Shown one piece after another: positions 23,356-35,150 of a stretch of DNA of 64,000 nucleotides. Both the position numbers and the translations under genes were made by a program. Within the stretch, counting starts at the first letter, position 1. Every line of letters starts with the position of its first letter. The notes beneath the pieces were generated by a model that was not told where the DNA came from, did no database searches, and was given only the letters and a program-made list of their open reading frames with translations. Source of the stretch: Mytilus trossulus. Lineage: Eukaryota; Mollusca; Bivalvia; Mytilida; Mytilidae. The stretch lies in contig NC_086383.1 of assembly GCF_036588685.1 (NCBI RefSeq), positions 31,829,141 through 31,893,140 of the forward strand, given 5' to 3'.

Positions 23356-24833
23356 GGCCGTGTTCACACCAAACGCTGTGTAGAGTAAACATGTTTGCAA
23401 TTAGTTTAGTGTAGTGTACACTGGTTTCACATTACATTTGTTCACATCTATACACCTTGTTTAGCTACCTGTACATACGATTTGTTCCCACTTGTAAACC
23501 ATATGTCATTTAAATGTTCATTACGTAGAACTGAATTCAAAATTTTTGGAAAATTTTTTCTAGCGGCAAGGAAACAACCATTTGACTTCAAAAGGGGGTT
23601 GGGGGATGGGAATGGAAATATTCCGATCCCCAATTTGATAAAAAAAAAATGGTCATACAAATGAAAAAAAAAATGTATTCTGAATCAAGAGCTTCCCCAT
23701 ACATTATAGTGTTAAATATTGAAAAAAAAAGTATTTGATCACCAGCATCGATAAAAAAGGAATAAAAACGTACGCGCGAAAAAAAATCTGACTCAGATCA
23801 AAAAAATAACCCTTCCCCTTTTTATTTAAGTTAAGTGGTTGCTACTTTATGAAAGCCATTTTTATAATTTGCAGTAGTTTGAATATACTAGAGATGTCTC
23901 GATAACGCATTAGAAAACGTTAGCTGCAACAGCGTGCTTACAGCCGAAAAAAAAGGATTGAGGTATTAGGGATCACTACATTTTTATCTTTTCTGTTCGT
24001 TTCAAATGGTATTTCTTCTCCAAGGAGTATTTGGTAAAGGAATAGGGTAACGTTTTTTTTTAATTTATTTTACGTGTTATTTAACGGATCTGAGATACTA
24101 GACAAACATATCATTTACATCACACTTATTTTAGTCATGCATTTATGCGTGAATCGTTTTTTGAGTAAAGACCAATTTGGAATATTTCTGTGTACGTCAA
24201 GTCGATTCGGGAGGCAGCAACTATTTACTTCATTTTTTATGGAGGGGGAGGGGGCGTGAGCTGTTGATTTTTTTCAGGAAAAATTTTGGTGACAAGTCGA
24301 AATCAATTTTAGCATTATATATAGTGGCAGCTGAGGGTGAAGCAAACACATTTTTTTCAGGGCCAAAAACTGGAAACATTTTTTGTTTCCAAAACAAATC
24401 CATAGCTCACCACCCCCACCCCCTTGCCTTTATGTTTTATACTCAACTATAATAGCCCCCCCCCCCCCCCCCGAAAATCAATTGGTTGCTGCCTTATGGG
24501 TTCGGCAATGATGCTGCTTTGAGTCTTGATTAGGGGTTAATAAAGTACGTTAATTTTTTTAACCAAAAAAAATCTGTAAAATTTATACAACTAATAATTA
24601 TCAAAAATATCAATTTTACTCAAAAATACACGGTAAAACTAATGTCCTAAATGCCTAGTGTTATGTTCACTTAACCTACACAAGGCCTACATCGACTATC
24701 GACTGTGTGTAGGTAAAACATGATTTAAACTACATGTAAACATTGAGTTTTATCAATGGGAACGCAATTGTGTTTAGTTTACGTGTGAGTAACACTAACA
24801 CAACACCGAATTTAGGTCAATGTGAACACGGCC
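23356..24833. mobile_element. Non-autonomous DNA transposon with GGCCGTGTTCACA ends
   Basis: The left end GGCCGTGTTCACA at 23,356 is matched by its inverted copy TGTGAACACGGCC ending at 24,833. The flanks read ATA on both sides, a possible 3-bp target duplication. Subterminal regions are both rich in short TGTTCAC/GTGTA-type motifs. There is no transposase; internal open frames are short and unrelated to known proteins. The ends and 3-bp duplication suggest a PIF/Harbinger-like MITE, but this is tentative. A (C)17 run lies at 24,456-24,472. Confidence 0.65.
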
Positions 24834-26330
24834 ATAGATGAACGGAAATTTTTAGGAAAATGTACAACTAGATGAACGGAATTAAGTAATTTTTTAGGGA
24901 AAATTTACAACTCAAATTTTCAAAAACAAAATTTTACACTTTTTACCTGGATTTTTTTCTCTGTCTCGAAGCCGCAACCGGTGACCCCGTATCAAACATA
25001 GCGACCAACATATCACATGACGTATTCTCGATGTTGAGGTATTGACAATATACAATCACATTTATCAATATACAGCAAGTAAGACTAGTAATTTGGTGTT
25101 GAATGCTAGAAGATCAGAATTTTTTAATTGAACTTTACCTGTTTACGAGGCACTAGCTGCCAAATTCATGTTCTTCATCGATTTTATAAAATTCAAATAA
25201 CGTGTATATAGTGTTGAATTGTTTATTAAAATGACTGCATGAAAAAAAATTGACTTGATAATACCAGAACCAGAGACATATATATTGTGTCTAATATCTC
25301 TGCCAGAACTAAAAAATAAACTAGTCTACCGTAAGTCCACATAAGAGGGTATGGATGTGAATTAACAGAATAGAGAACAAAGGACAAAGAAAAAAAAGGA
25401 ATAAAGAATAGTGAAAGAAAGAGAATAATGGAAAAAAGTGTAAGTTATTAAAAATATAACTAAAAAAAGAAGACAGAAAAAAGACCCCCCTCCGAGACGA
25501 GCCTTACATGCAGTTGTTATTTGACGCTGCCGAGTTATTTTGAGATTAAGACATGTATTAGTAGTCAGCCCGTAAAGCCTCTTGCGCCAATTTGAGGACT
25601 ACCAAAGGTTAATTTTACGGCGGCTCATTTTATTTTGGCTTAGAAATAAACATAATTGACAAGTTTCCTTCCCCTGCACTCTCGATCCCACGTGTAAATA
25701 GCACGTACGGAATTTCAAATAAGACATTGATACATTACAACACTTGCCGTCAGTATTTGAATATATTGATTAAGAAGGTATAGAAGATTAATGCACGCAC
25801 AATATTATCCACCACTGGCCTAAATAGTTAGTCCGCAAACAACGAGGGTCATAAAAACCCAGCACTTTGAACACAGCCACCGGCACGGTGTGAATCTGAA
25901 AGCTTCCCACTATATTCATTTCTACCATAGAAAACTTTTGCCTTTCATTTATCAAAAATGAAATATGTTGATATTAAGGGTATATAAGAATTATTGGGCA
26001 ATTCAAACCATTCCTATTGTAAGTGATAAAACTAAATTTATATCAAGGTGATTGAAATGAGGGGAAAAAAGGGGGGATCAGGAGTTCAGGGCCCCCTTTT
26101 TGGGAAAAAAAAATGGTTGATTATATATGGAATCACTGAGGCATTTCAGGAGCAGGCCCCTCTTAGGCAGTCGGTGGGCCCCCACTTATGAAAAATTCTG
26201 GATCCACCACTGTGGTCTTCAGTTGTATTATCTTTTTTTAAAAAAATCACACGTGTATAGTGTACAATGGTGTATATTCTAAAGTGTAAATCAAGGGAAA
26301 ATTATGTAAACTATCTGTGCATTGGGACCT
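24834..26330. other. AT-rich non-coding DNA
   Basis: No gene seen. A short tandem duplication of GATGAACGGAA-type sequence lies at 24,838-24,915, and a purine-rich stretch at 25,372-25,480. A member of the GGATCC fold-back family covers about 26,044-26,214. Confidence 0.55.
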
Positions 26331-26870
26331 ATTAAAAGGTATTTTGGTAATCCACACCCCCTTCAATTTGAGAATATGCTATTATCTTGTAAACCGTCCA
26401 GATCCCCACCCCTAAACCATATATATTCTTGAATGGGACTATAAAACAAATGAAATGAAATAAAAAAGAGGTCTTTGGGGTTACCCCACCCTGTTCAATT
26501 TGAGAATGTGCTATTATTTTGTGAACGATCCAGATCCCCACCCCTAAACCATATATATTCTTGTCTGGGACAATAAAATTAATGAAATAAAATAAAAGGG
26601 AAGTCCCACCCCCTCTAGTTTGAAAACTTGTAAACGGTCAAGATCCCCACCCCTATACCACATACATATATTCTTGTATAGAACAATAAAACAAATCAAA
26701 TGAAATATATGGAGAGTCCATGGGGGTCACCCCCACCCCCACATGTTTGAGAAACTTTTAAATGGTTGAGATCCCCAGTGATTAGGTTAAAAAAATTCGA
26801 GATCCCCACCCTCAAACCATATATATATTCTTGTATGAGACAATAAAATAAATTAAATGAATATAGGACC
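26331..26870. repeat. Degenerate tandem repeat, about four units of 110-135 bp
   Basis: Four diverged copies, each with the order GATCCCCACCC, ACCATATATATTCTTG, then CAATAAAA and AATGAAAT. The GATCCCC marker lies near 26,401, 26,533, 26,642 and 26,805. An open frame on the minus strand over two units is caused by the repetition and is not a gene. The end near 26,927 runs into a GGATCC-family fragment. Confidence 0.8.
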
Positions 26871-28540
26871 ATCCCCTTTGTCTTGGGTTGGGAACCCCCC
26901 GCTTTTTAAAATGGCGGGATCCACCCCGGCATACCATCTTGCTAGCTATAAAGGCTTTAAAAATATGAAATCAAACAAAGGAAATTAACAGTCATGTTGA
27001 CAGTGTAGGCAACTGTTTTGAATTTTAAAAAAAGCCTTTTACATATATATATATAACAATGTTAATTTTTTTGTGCATTTATTTTTGCTTACTGTATTTT
27101 CAATAATGGACAAAATTGCATGATTGAATATTGTAATTTAAGAAAAATCAGCATACATGTTATAAAATGCGAAGTGGAAACTGGGAATTTGACAAAGAGA
27201 CAACAACCCAATCAAAGAGCAGACAACGGCCGAAGGTCACCTATGGGTCTTCAATGCAGTGAGAAAATTTCGGCACTGGTCTTCAGCTCATAAATATGTA
27301 TCAGAAATGAAAATGAGATACAGCTTTCAGTTGTATTAATAAAAACCTCACAATAAGTTCTGAATATCAGAATATACAGTATTGCAAGATTCTCTCAAAA
27401 TGTACACATAGAGCTGAAAAACTGTTAAATTAATCATTCTTATTTAACATTAAAGTTCATAGAGTCCATCTAAATATGCATACTCTCGTTCAAAGGAATA
27501 TAAGTATGCAATAGACATCAAGTTTTCAAAAATAAGAGTATCTATGCCATTAATTTACGACAAGATCTTCAATCAAGTAATGATTTCGGTTTGTTTAAAT
27601 ATTTCGGAGGTTAGTATGACTTCCTTTTTGGTGATGATGTTTTCGTTTTAAAGTTGAGAAAATTATTTAAATGTACCAACAAAAATAAAAACACAAAGTC
27701 AATCTAGAATTATGTTTTTATCATTTTTTTATGTTTAGGTTGTCAGCAAGATGAAAAAGGACAAGTATGCAGTTCAAAATTCAAAATGTGGATAAGCTGA
27801 GGTTCAAGGTCTTACCTTTGCAGATTTTCATATTTTGCATGAATGAATTCAAAGGTTATATGATGGACAGCAGAGAAAGAAAAAAACAACTTTTCAATTA
27901 TCCTGCTCCTGGATTAATGTAAAACATCTTGTTTTTCGGTAAGTTTTATGCTTTGTTTTGATAGTGTTAGTGCATTCATCTGTCCAGTCTTTTCTCTAAA
28001 TTGTATCCTCTTTAAGTTTTTGGTGAGTGTTCGCCATGAATTTCAGTAAGTAACTTATGGATTTACATGTATATACTCAAAATTTAGTACTAATATTAAT
28101 GAGATTTTAGAATGACATCCTGCCAAATGCTTGTTAATCATGTTTATGTTCCAGAACATACAAGTATTTGGACTGTACGCATAGTCTGCCCAATTTTAAG
28201 AAGTTGGTCAAGTTTATTAGAAACAAATGTACAGTACAGATCAACATAACTGAAATATTTAATAGATTTATAATACAAAAAGTTTAATTGCAGTTAAAAT
28301 AAAAACACAGGTTTGGTCGAGCTGGTACCAGACAGTACAAGTATACTTAAATGGTCTGACTGTGCACATATGGTGGGACTGAAAGTTCTGGACCGTAAAC
28401 ATAAGATCCAAATACTGATATGGTTTGGAACATTTATACATGTCTTAAAATTAATATCAAACACATTGGTGTTTTTGGTAATAAGTTATTTGATAGAACT
28501 ATAATGTTTTGGGATATCAAAATCAAAAATATCACACTTT
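26871..28540. other. Non-coding DNA with repeat fragments
   Basis: No gene seen. A GGATCC-family fragment covers 26,875-26,930, and a (TA)n run lies near 27,042-27,054. About 27,170-27,250 is a fragment of an interspersed repeat I recognise as common in mussel DNA (core: AAAGAGACAACAACCCAAT, then GGGTCTTCAATGCAG). The rest is AT-rich without structure that I can name. Confidence 0.5.
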
Positions 28541-30340
28541 TAGCTCACCTGGCCCAAAGGGCCAAGTGAGCTTTTCTCATCACTTGGCATCCGGCGTCCG
28601 GCGTCGTCTGGCGTTAGCTTTTACAAAAATCTTCTCCTCTGAAACTACTGGGCCAAATCAAACCAAACTTGGCCACAATCATAATTGGGGTACCTAGTTT
28701 AAAAAATGTGTGGCGTGACCTGGTCAACCAACCAAGATGGCCACCACGGCTAAAAATAGAACATAGGGGTAAATGCAGTTTTTGGCTTATAACTCAAAAA
28801 CCAAAGCATTTAGAGGAAATCTGACATGGGGTAAACATGTTTATCAGGTCAAGATCTATCTGCCCTGAAATTGTCAGATGAATCGGTCAACCCGTTGTTG
28901 GGTTGCTGCCACTGAGTTGGTAATTTTGAGGAAATTTTGCTGTTTTTGGTTATTATCTTGAATATTATTATATATAGAGATAAACTGCAAACAGCAATAA
29001 TGTTCAACAAAGTTAGATTTACAAAAAAGTCAACATGACCAAAATGGTCAGTTGACCCCTTTAGGAGTTATTGCCCTTTAAAGTCAATTTTTAACAATTT
29101 TTCGTAAATTAAAGTTATCTTTTACAAAAATCTTCTCCTCTGAAACTACTGGGCCAAATTAATCCAAACTTGGCCACAATCATCTTTGGGGTATCTTGTT
29201 AAAGAAATGTGTAGCGTGACCTGGTCAATCAACCAAGATGGCCGCCACGGCTAAAAATAGAACATAGGGGTAAAATGCAGTTTTTGGCTTATAACTCAAA
29301 AACCAAAGCATTTAGAGGAAATCTGACATGAGGTAAAAATGTTTATCAGGTCAAGATCTATCAGCCCTGAAATTTTCAGATGAATCAGACAACCTGTTGT
29401 TAGGTTGCTGCCCCTGAATTGGTAATTTTGAGGAAATTTTGCTATTTTTGGTTATTATCTTGAATATTATTATAGATAGAGATAAACTGTAAACAGCAAT
29501 AATGTTCAGCAAAGTAAGATCTACAAAAATGTCAAAATTACCAAAATGGTCAGTTGACTTGTTTAGGAGTTATTGCCCTTTATAGTCAATGTTTAACCAT
29601 TTTTCGTAAATTAAAGTAATCTTTTACAAAAATCTTCCCTGAAACTACTGGGCCAAATTAATCCAAACTTGGCCACAATCATCTTTGGGGTATCTAGTTT
29701 GAAAAATGTGTCCGATGACCTGGCCATTCAACCAAGATGGCTGCCACAGCTAAAAATAGAACATAGGAGTAAAATGCAGTTTTTGGCTTATAACTATGAA
29801 ACCAAAGCATTTGGAGCAAATCTGACAAGAAGTTAAAATGTTAATCAAGTCTGAATATCTATCTGCCCTGAATTTTTCAGATGAATTGGACCACTGGTTG
29901 TTGGGTTGCTGCCCTCCAATTGGTAATTTTTAAAGAAATTTTTCCGTTTTTGGTTATCTTGAATATAATTATAGATAGCGATAAACTGTAAACAGCAATA
30001 ATGTTCAGCAAAGTTAGTTCTACAAATAAGTCAACATGACCTAAATGGTCAATTGACCCTTTAAGGAGTTATTGCCTTTATAGTAAATTTTTATTAATTA
30101 ATTTTTCATTAATTTGGTAAATTTATGTAAATTTTTACCAAATATAGTTTTCTGTTATTAATGGGCAAAGTTCATTATAGATATAATTGTAAGAAGCAAA
30201 ATCGTTGAGTAAAGTAAGAACTTCAAACACATCACCATTACCAAAATACAATTGTGTCATGAATCCATTTGTGTCCTTTGTTTAATATGCACATAGACCA
30301 AGGTGAGCGACACAGGTTCTTTAGAGCCTCTAGTTACTTT
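28541..30340. mobile_element. Interspersed element with three tandem 501-bp units
   Basis: Begins with a hairpin, AGCTCACCTGGCCC then GGGCCAAGTGAGCT (28,541-28,572), and ends near AAGGTGAGCGACACAGG (30,300) and the GAGCCTCTAG end. Inside, a block TTACAAAAATCTTC begins at 28,621, 29,122 and 29,624, giving three direct units of about 501 bp with decreasing similarity. Recurrent phrases include CCAAGATGG, TAGAACATAGG and TTGCTGCC. There is no coding capacity. A single shorter copy sits in intron 5 of the gene at 41,479-48,494. It is a molluscan non-autonomous repeat; the superfamily is unknown to me. Confidence 0.85.
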
Positions 30341-31732
30341 TAATAAAGAAGAAGATTATTGATGTACGTATAAATGTATATTTTAAAATGAGACAGCAAG
30401 CCAACAACACAAAAATAAGGATGAAACATACATAATTTTTTGGTATCAATGCTATAATTTCCAATATGTTCAAAGAGTTCAAGGTATTTTTTCATTGAAA
30501 TAAAACACAAATTGAAATCTGTCAGAACTTCAAAAGCTTAAAGCAATATTGTTTCTGTTGTCTGCATTTTGTACAATATATTGCAAATTCTTGTGAATAA
30601 TGGAATGTTATTATAGTTGTCTAAAGTTTTAACATTGATCTTTATACTGTAAATTCATAAATTATTGCATGCATTTGTCATGTTTGTTATTGCGATTCTG
30701 TCATTTTAGACTTAAATGTGATTTTAAATTTTACGATTTTGAGAAAAAAATCCTGTTTAATACATACAAAATATTTCATAATGCGAGTTTAAATTATTGT
30801 GTTTACAACTCTGTTGCATTTTTTCGCAATAAAAAAAAACTCGCATTAATTCTCAATTTACAGTATATATATTATGTATATAACTTGGGAAAATACCCAA
30901 ATGTTATAAAGAAGAACAAATTAATTGATTGTTATATGGTATTAGAATAGGAAGATGTGGTATATTGCTAATTTGACAACTCTCCATCAGAGACCAAAGG
31001 ATGTAGGCCGTTAGCAACTGATGACACCGGACAACCTTTAACAATCAGTAAAATCCATACCGCATAGCTATTTTTTATTGAAAATCATATTATTGCTACG
31101 TTTATGCAAACAATTTTGTATAATACATTACTTTAGATTTTAGTGCTTCTTTTTCAGAAGGATTGAAATTCACCACCTAGAATAAATGGAGAAAACATAG
31201 AAACAAGACCAGAATAAATTCAAAGACAAAAGTTGGATCAGTTATTATTTTCATCACTCAGTCAATGATTTGAAGCTCTTTTAAATACAAAAAAATATTG
31301 AAACCACAATAATGTCAAAGTTCTGTGCTGAATGACCAAAAAGTGGACTATACCATCAAACAATGCTGGATGATAAGAAACTATTAATGTTTTGTGTTGA
31401 GGGATATTGTGAAAAAAATAGATTTACTTAAATAGCTGCTAGTATGTTAAGCCTAACAATAGAGGTTTTATTGATTTCAAATGGTAAATAATTGTGTTTC
31501 AAGAAAGTATTCTGTAATTCATGAATAAACATATATTGATACTTACAGTATCTGCTTTGTTGTTTAAAAGTTTAGTTTTGAACAGTTATAGAACAATATG
31601 CTAAATTAACATTTCCCAAGAAAAAAAGATATTCAATTAAAAAGATTCATATTGTATTAATTTACTACCAAATAGAATACATTGTAACATACACATTACT
31701 GTATAATTATATCTATATATTTACAATTAGAA
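30341..31732. other. AT-rich non-coding DNA with one repeat copy
   Basis: No gene seen. About 30,948-31,075 is a + strand copy of the GATGTGGTATGAGTGCC-type interspersed repeat (family M1 below). The open frame at 30,669-30,950 has low-complexity composition and no domain. Confidence 0.5.
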
Positions 31733-31936
31733 TCCCATAGGATTTTAATTTGTCCCATGGGATATTAAAAATCCCATGGGATAATAAAAATCCCATGTGA
31801 TTTTTTTTGTCCCATGGGACAACAAATATCCCATGGGACTACAATTATCCCATGGGACCAAAAAAAATCCCATGGGATAATGGTCAATCCCATGGGATTT
31901 TGCCTTGTCCCATGGGATATTGAAAATCCCATGTTT
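31733..31936. repeat. Array of TCCCATGGGA palindromes, 19-20 bp period
   Basis: Eleven copies of TCCCAT(GGGA) start at 31733, 31753, 31772, 31791, 31810, 31829, 31848, 31868, 31888, 31908 and 31927. Spacing is 19 or 20 bp throughout. Most are perfect 10-bp palindromes with variable A/T-rich spacers. A twelfth partial copy is at 31,999. The open frame on the minus strand across it gives only Pro-Trp-Asp and Ser-His-Gly repeats and is a product of the repetition. Confidence 0.95.
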
Positions 31937-32600
31937 TTATAATTCAAATTACAAAATAAATATGAAAGAAACAGTAGAAAACCAATGAAATTATTGAATC
32001 CCATGTAATTCCACACATTTTGGTTATATATATGATATTGTAGCTTTTGTTTGAGGCGGCGGCGGATTTGCAAATGAGTGTTTTGCAAATTAAAGTGTCC
32101 AGTGTTTTAACATCGCTGCGTTTAAGTTAAACGATTATCATTTCACATTGTTGACTGAACAGATTACTTTATAATGCTTGTCTGATAAAAATTACTGCAG
32201 TGTTCCATTTTAAGTGAATTCTGAAATTGTCACAAAGTCGACAAAAACGCAGACAATAATAGGGAATGGATGATATTAAATTGATATAAAACATTGTGAA
32301 AAGGGAATAGAAATGCAGAATTATAATGAAATTGATAAGAGATGGGAAGTGCCAGAAATTTACCACTCAACATTGTAACAGTCTTAACTTACAAATATTA
32401 CAGCTGCCATTTTTTTATTTTCTTACACTTACACATAAAATAAGAAAAAGTAAAAGATAAAGAATACTCAGTAAAACTATTTTCGATTGAATCTGATACA
32501 TGTTTTTCTAAGACAAAAGCTAGGATTTTTTTTAATAGCGATTCTATCAACCTTTCAATGAAATTATTATTAGTTTGTAAAGTATGATAACAAAAAGTAC
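31937..32600. other. Non-coding DNA beside the NHR exon
   Basis: No gene seen. A short GGCGGCGG stretch near 32,055 stands out in otherwise AT-rich sequence. The next exon of the minus-strand NHR gene was looked for here and not found. Confidence 0.45.
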
Positions 32601-32795
32601 CTAAGTCAAGTGTAAAACTCGATTTGGTATCTAGCTCGTCCACTTGTATTTCATAAACTTTGCCATTCACTAATGGTGTGTTGGTAAAACAAATACCATG
32701 TGCATATCTATCTGTTGGATTTATTCGCTTAGCAGTGGTACAATTGTTTTCCAGGGAAATGTTTTTACCACAGATACGATGAAACTTCCACATTT
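32601..32795 (-). CDS. Orphan exon encoding a Neuralized homology (NHR) domain
   Basis: One exon on the minus strand. The reading starts at ATG 32793 or just upstream after a possible AG acceptor (AACAAG) and runs to a donor, where TTAG is followed by GTACTT (exon end 32601). The peptide of about 63 residues has the NHR pattern: Phe-His, Gly-Lys-Asn-Ile, Leu, Thr-Ala-x-Arg, His-Gly-Ile, Pro-Leu, Gly-Lys-x-Tyr-Glu-Ile and Val-Asp-Glu-Leu, ending at the Leu-Gly strand. NHR domains occur in Neuralized-type ubiquitin ligases and related scaffold proteins, where they bind partner proteins. The usual Trp before the last strand is absent. No other exon of the gene could be found on either side, so it is either a distant-exon gene or a relic; frame and motif are intact. 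The open frame past the donor is intronic. Confidence 0.62.
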
Positions 32796-33459
32796 CTTGT
32801 TAAGTTGTTTGTTCAATTTGCTTACTTCAACCATCTGTAATAGACAATGTGTTCCATGTTGAAAAAATATAAGAAAATAATTATACGTTTGCATTCGTAA
32901 GATACAAAGGTATAAAATATATAACTACGGGACAGGACGTCAGATCGCGAGATTCGTCATTTAGTTTCATTGTTCTCATCATCAAAGGTCCGTACTGTCC
33001 AAATTTGATATTGATTTGGTAGCAGTGACATTTTTTTCTCGTTTTTCTAAAATCTATTTCGTGCTCACATCAGTGTTAGGCTACATTCTTCCAAAGTGTA
33101 CAAGTTTCTTAATTATTTTATTTATCCCTTCTAATGAAAGCTCGATTATTAGAAGTGTCGAAAAATCAACCGAGCAATTCGAAAATCAAGCAAACAAAGA
33201 CAAAGTGGAATGGACAATGAATAATTAATTTGCAATGACGATGTAGATTCAAGAGAAAAGTTAAGCTGTTTCTTACACATAATTCTAATAAGAAAGCAAC
33301 TAATACAATTTAAATACAATACAAACACTTGCATTTTTTAATTTAATAGATGAAAAATATAATCATTTCTATCAGTATAGATTGATAGATATAAAACATA
33401 GTATATAACTAAAAAAGATTGTTAAAACACAAGAAATCAAATCAACCAATCGGGTAGTC
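32796..33459. other. Non-coding DNA
   Basis: No gene seen. An open frame of 70 codons at 33,016-33,228 has no recognisable domain. A CpG-containing stretch (GACAGGACGTCAGATCGCGA) lies at 32,931-32,950. Confidence 0.45.
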
Positions 33460-34507
33460 ATTATAAGTAGTGTTGTCAAATCGTACACTTTTGCCTAACC
33501 GGTTACTCGGATAATCGTTCGACCGATTAACCGGTTAACTGGTAGTTTGAGTTGGTGCGTGAAAGCCTTATAAATACCTCAAGTGGTATGAGTGTCAATT
33601 TGACAACCTTTCATCCAAGTCATAAATTTATGCTTTTAGAATTGAAGTTTGTCCTCTTTGTTATAAGGCTTGTGTGTGAGGATTCCTGCCGAAGTTTGAA
33701 TTTTAATAATCAACTACACCGTATCAACTATAGCGTTTGTACCAACTTCAGAAAAATAGAAAAACCTTCTTGATCTCGAAGAATTGAATATGTCTGAAAC
33801 TAATTACTCTTTCCTTTTCACTTGTTGACTCCGAAAATGATGTGGAGTGTTTCAATTAAAATGTTTAATGATAAAAACAAGATGATTGTCAATGAGACAA
33901 TTCTCCACAAAGAGATTTTAAAAAATGACACACAAATTCACAACTATAGGTCACCGTTAATTTACTTTGTATTTTACTCGTACTATCACGTAATACTATA
34001 CATTGAGTATATTCAAATTGGAATGCATTATATATTTTTTTAACTAGCAATTCGTTTAAAGTAAGACTAAGCTTTGCGAGACGGAGGTTGTACATTTAGG
34101 TGAAGGGTTAGACACTATTAAATCAGAAACAAAATAATGAAGTTAATCTTAAAATTTAAACGCATTACTGATTTAGAGCTACTGTTAAAAAAACATATAT
34201 ACTAATTATGTTTCTTTAAGATCCTGCCCCGAGCTGAGAGACAAGTTCTAATTAATTAATTAATTTTATGTGTATAGGATTAACAATAGCAATCAATTTA
34301 CTGGATAATTGATCTGTCAAATTAATTACCAAGACGACAATTTTTGAATAAAACCCAACTATTTAATGATTTCAATACAAATTTATATAAAATCTGTCAA
34401 AATTGAAAAAAGTCCGGTTAACCGGTTAACAGTTTTGGTATTCGGTATTCGGTCGTTCGACCGATTAACCGGTTAACCGGTTAACCGTTGACAACACTAA
34501 TTATAAG
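33460..34507. mobile_element. hAT-type MITE with 8-bp target duplication
   Basis: Element 33,468-34,499 (1,032 bp) with inverted ends TAGTGTTGTCAA and TTGACAACACTA. It is flanked by an exact 8-bp direct repeat ATTATAAG at 33,460-33,467 and 34,500-34,507. Subterminal parts are rich in CCGGTTAACCGG and GTTCGACCGATTAACC motifs on both sides. The 8-bp duplication and TAGTG end fit the hAT superfamily. There is no transposase inside. A fragment of interspersed family M1 (about 33,868-33,960) lies within it. Confidence 0.9.
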
Positions 34508-35150
34508 CTTAAACAGTAGGGTACAGGAAGTTTTCGTGAATTCATCACTCCCTGCCGTCATTATGAAAAACCAACTAACGTATTTAAATACATCATTACG
34601 CTTTCCTACACGTTGACGTTATGTTTAATGTTTCCTTGTATATATGCTTTGTTTCAAACCAATGTCAACCTCAAAGATATGAAAATACTAAACGAAATAG
34701 AAACGTGCGCAGAGAGCTTAATTACATAAACCTTGTAATAGTAAAGGCATAACACATCTGTTTTTTTAGTTAAACTCCAATATACAACAGGGCCATTACA
34801 TACTATTGATTGATTTGTGTTAAGCACCAATTTCAGTACTGTTTGTTGTTTTGGTAGAGGAAGCCATCTAAGAGACCCGTCCGTTGTACTCGGTTCAAAG
34901 CACATGAAAAGCAAAATCAAATGTGAAGTGCGACGCACTGTTTTCGTTACTCAATTTTTTTGTGGACGATTTCCCCTGAACTTATTTTACACTCTTGGCA
35001 TTTAAAAAAATCAGAGTATCAGAGTTAGATTCATGTACATGTCTGTTCCATTCGTATTCTGTTTTAAATTTTTAAGTAGTAAAGCTTATCTACCAATTGT
35101 ATATAGATACATGAAGAAATTGCAAACCGCAACTTGACAGATTTATAGTG
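34508..35150. other. Non-coding DNA
   Basis: No gene seen. The two overlapping open frames at 34,654-35,005 on opposite strands have no domain and are likely chance. Confidence 0.45.

Noticed and set aside
26332..26541. 69-codon minus-strand open frame with an internal duplication
   Set aside because: Lies in the degenerate tandem repeat at 26,331-26,870; the duplication is at DNA level.
31765..32088. 107-codon minus-strand open frame with Pro-Trp-Asp and Ser-His-Gly repeats
   Set aside because: Produced by the TCCCATGGGA palindromes, not a protein gene.
32398..32600. C-terminal half of the 131-codon NHR open frame
   Set aside because: It lies past a good splice donor and has lysine/phenylalanine-rich low-complexity sequence with no domain, so it is treated as intron.
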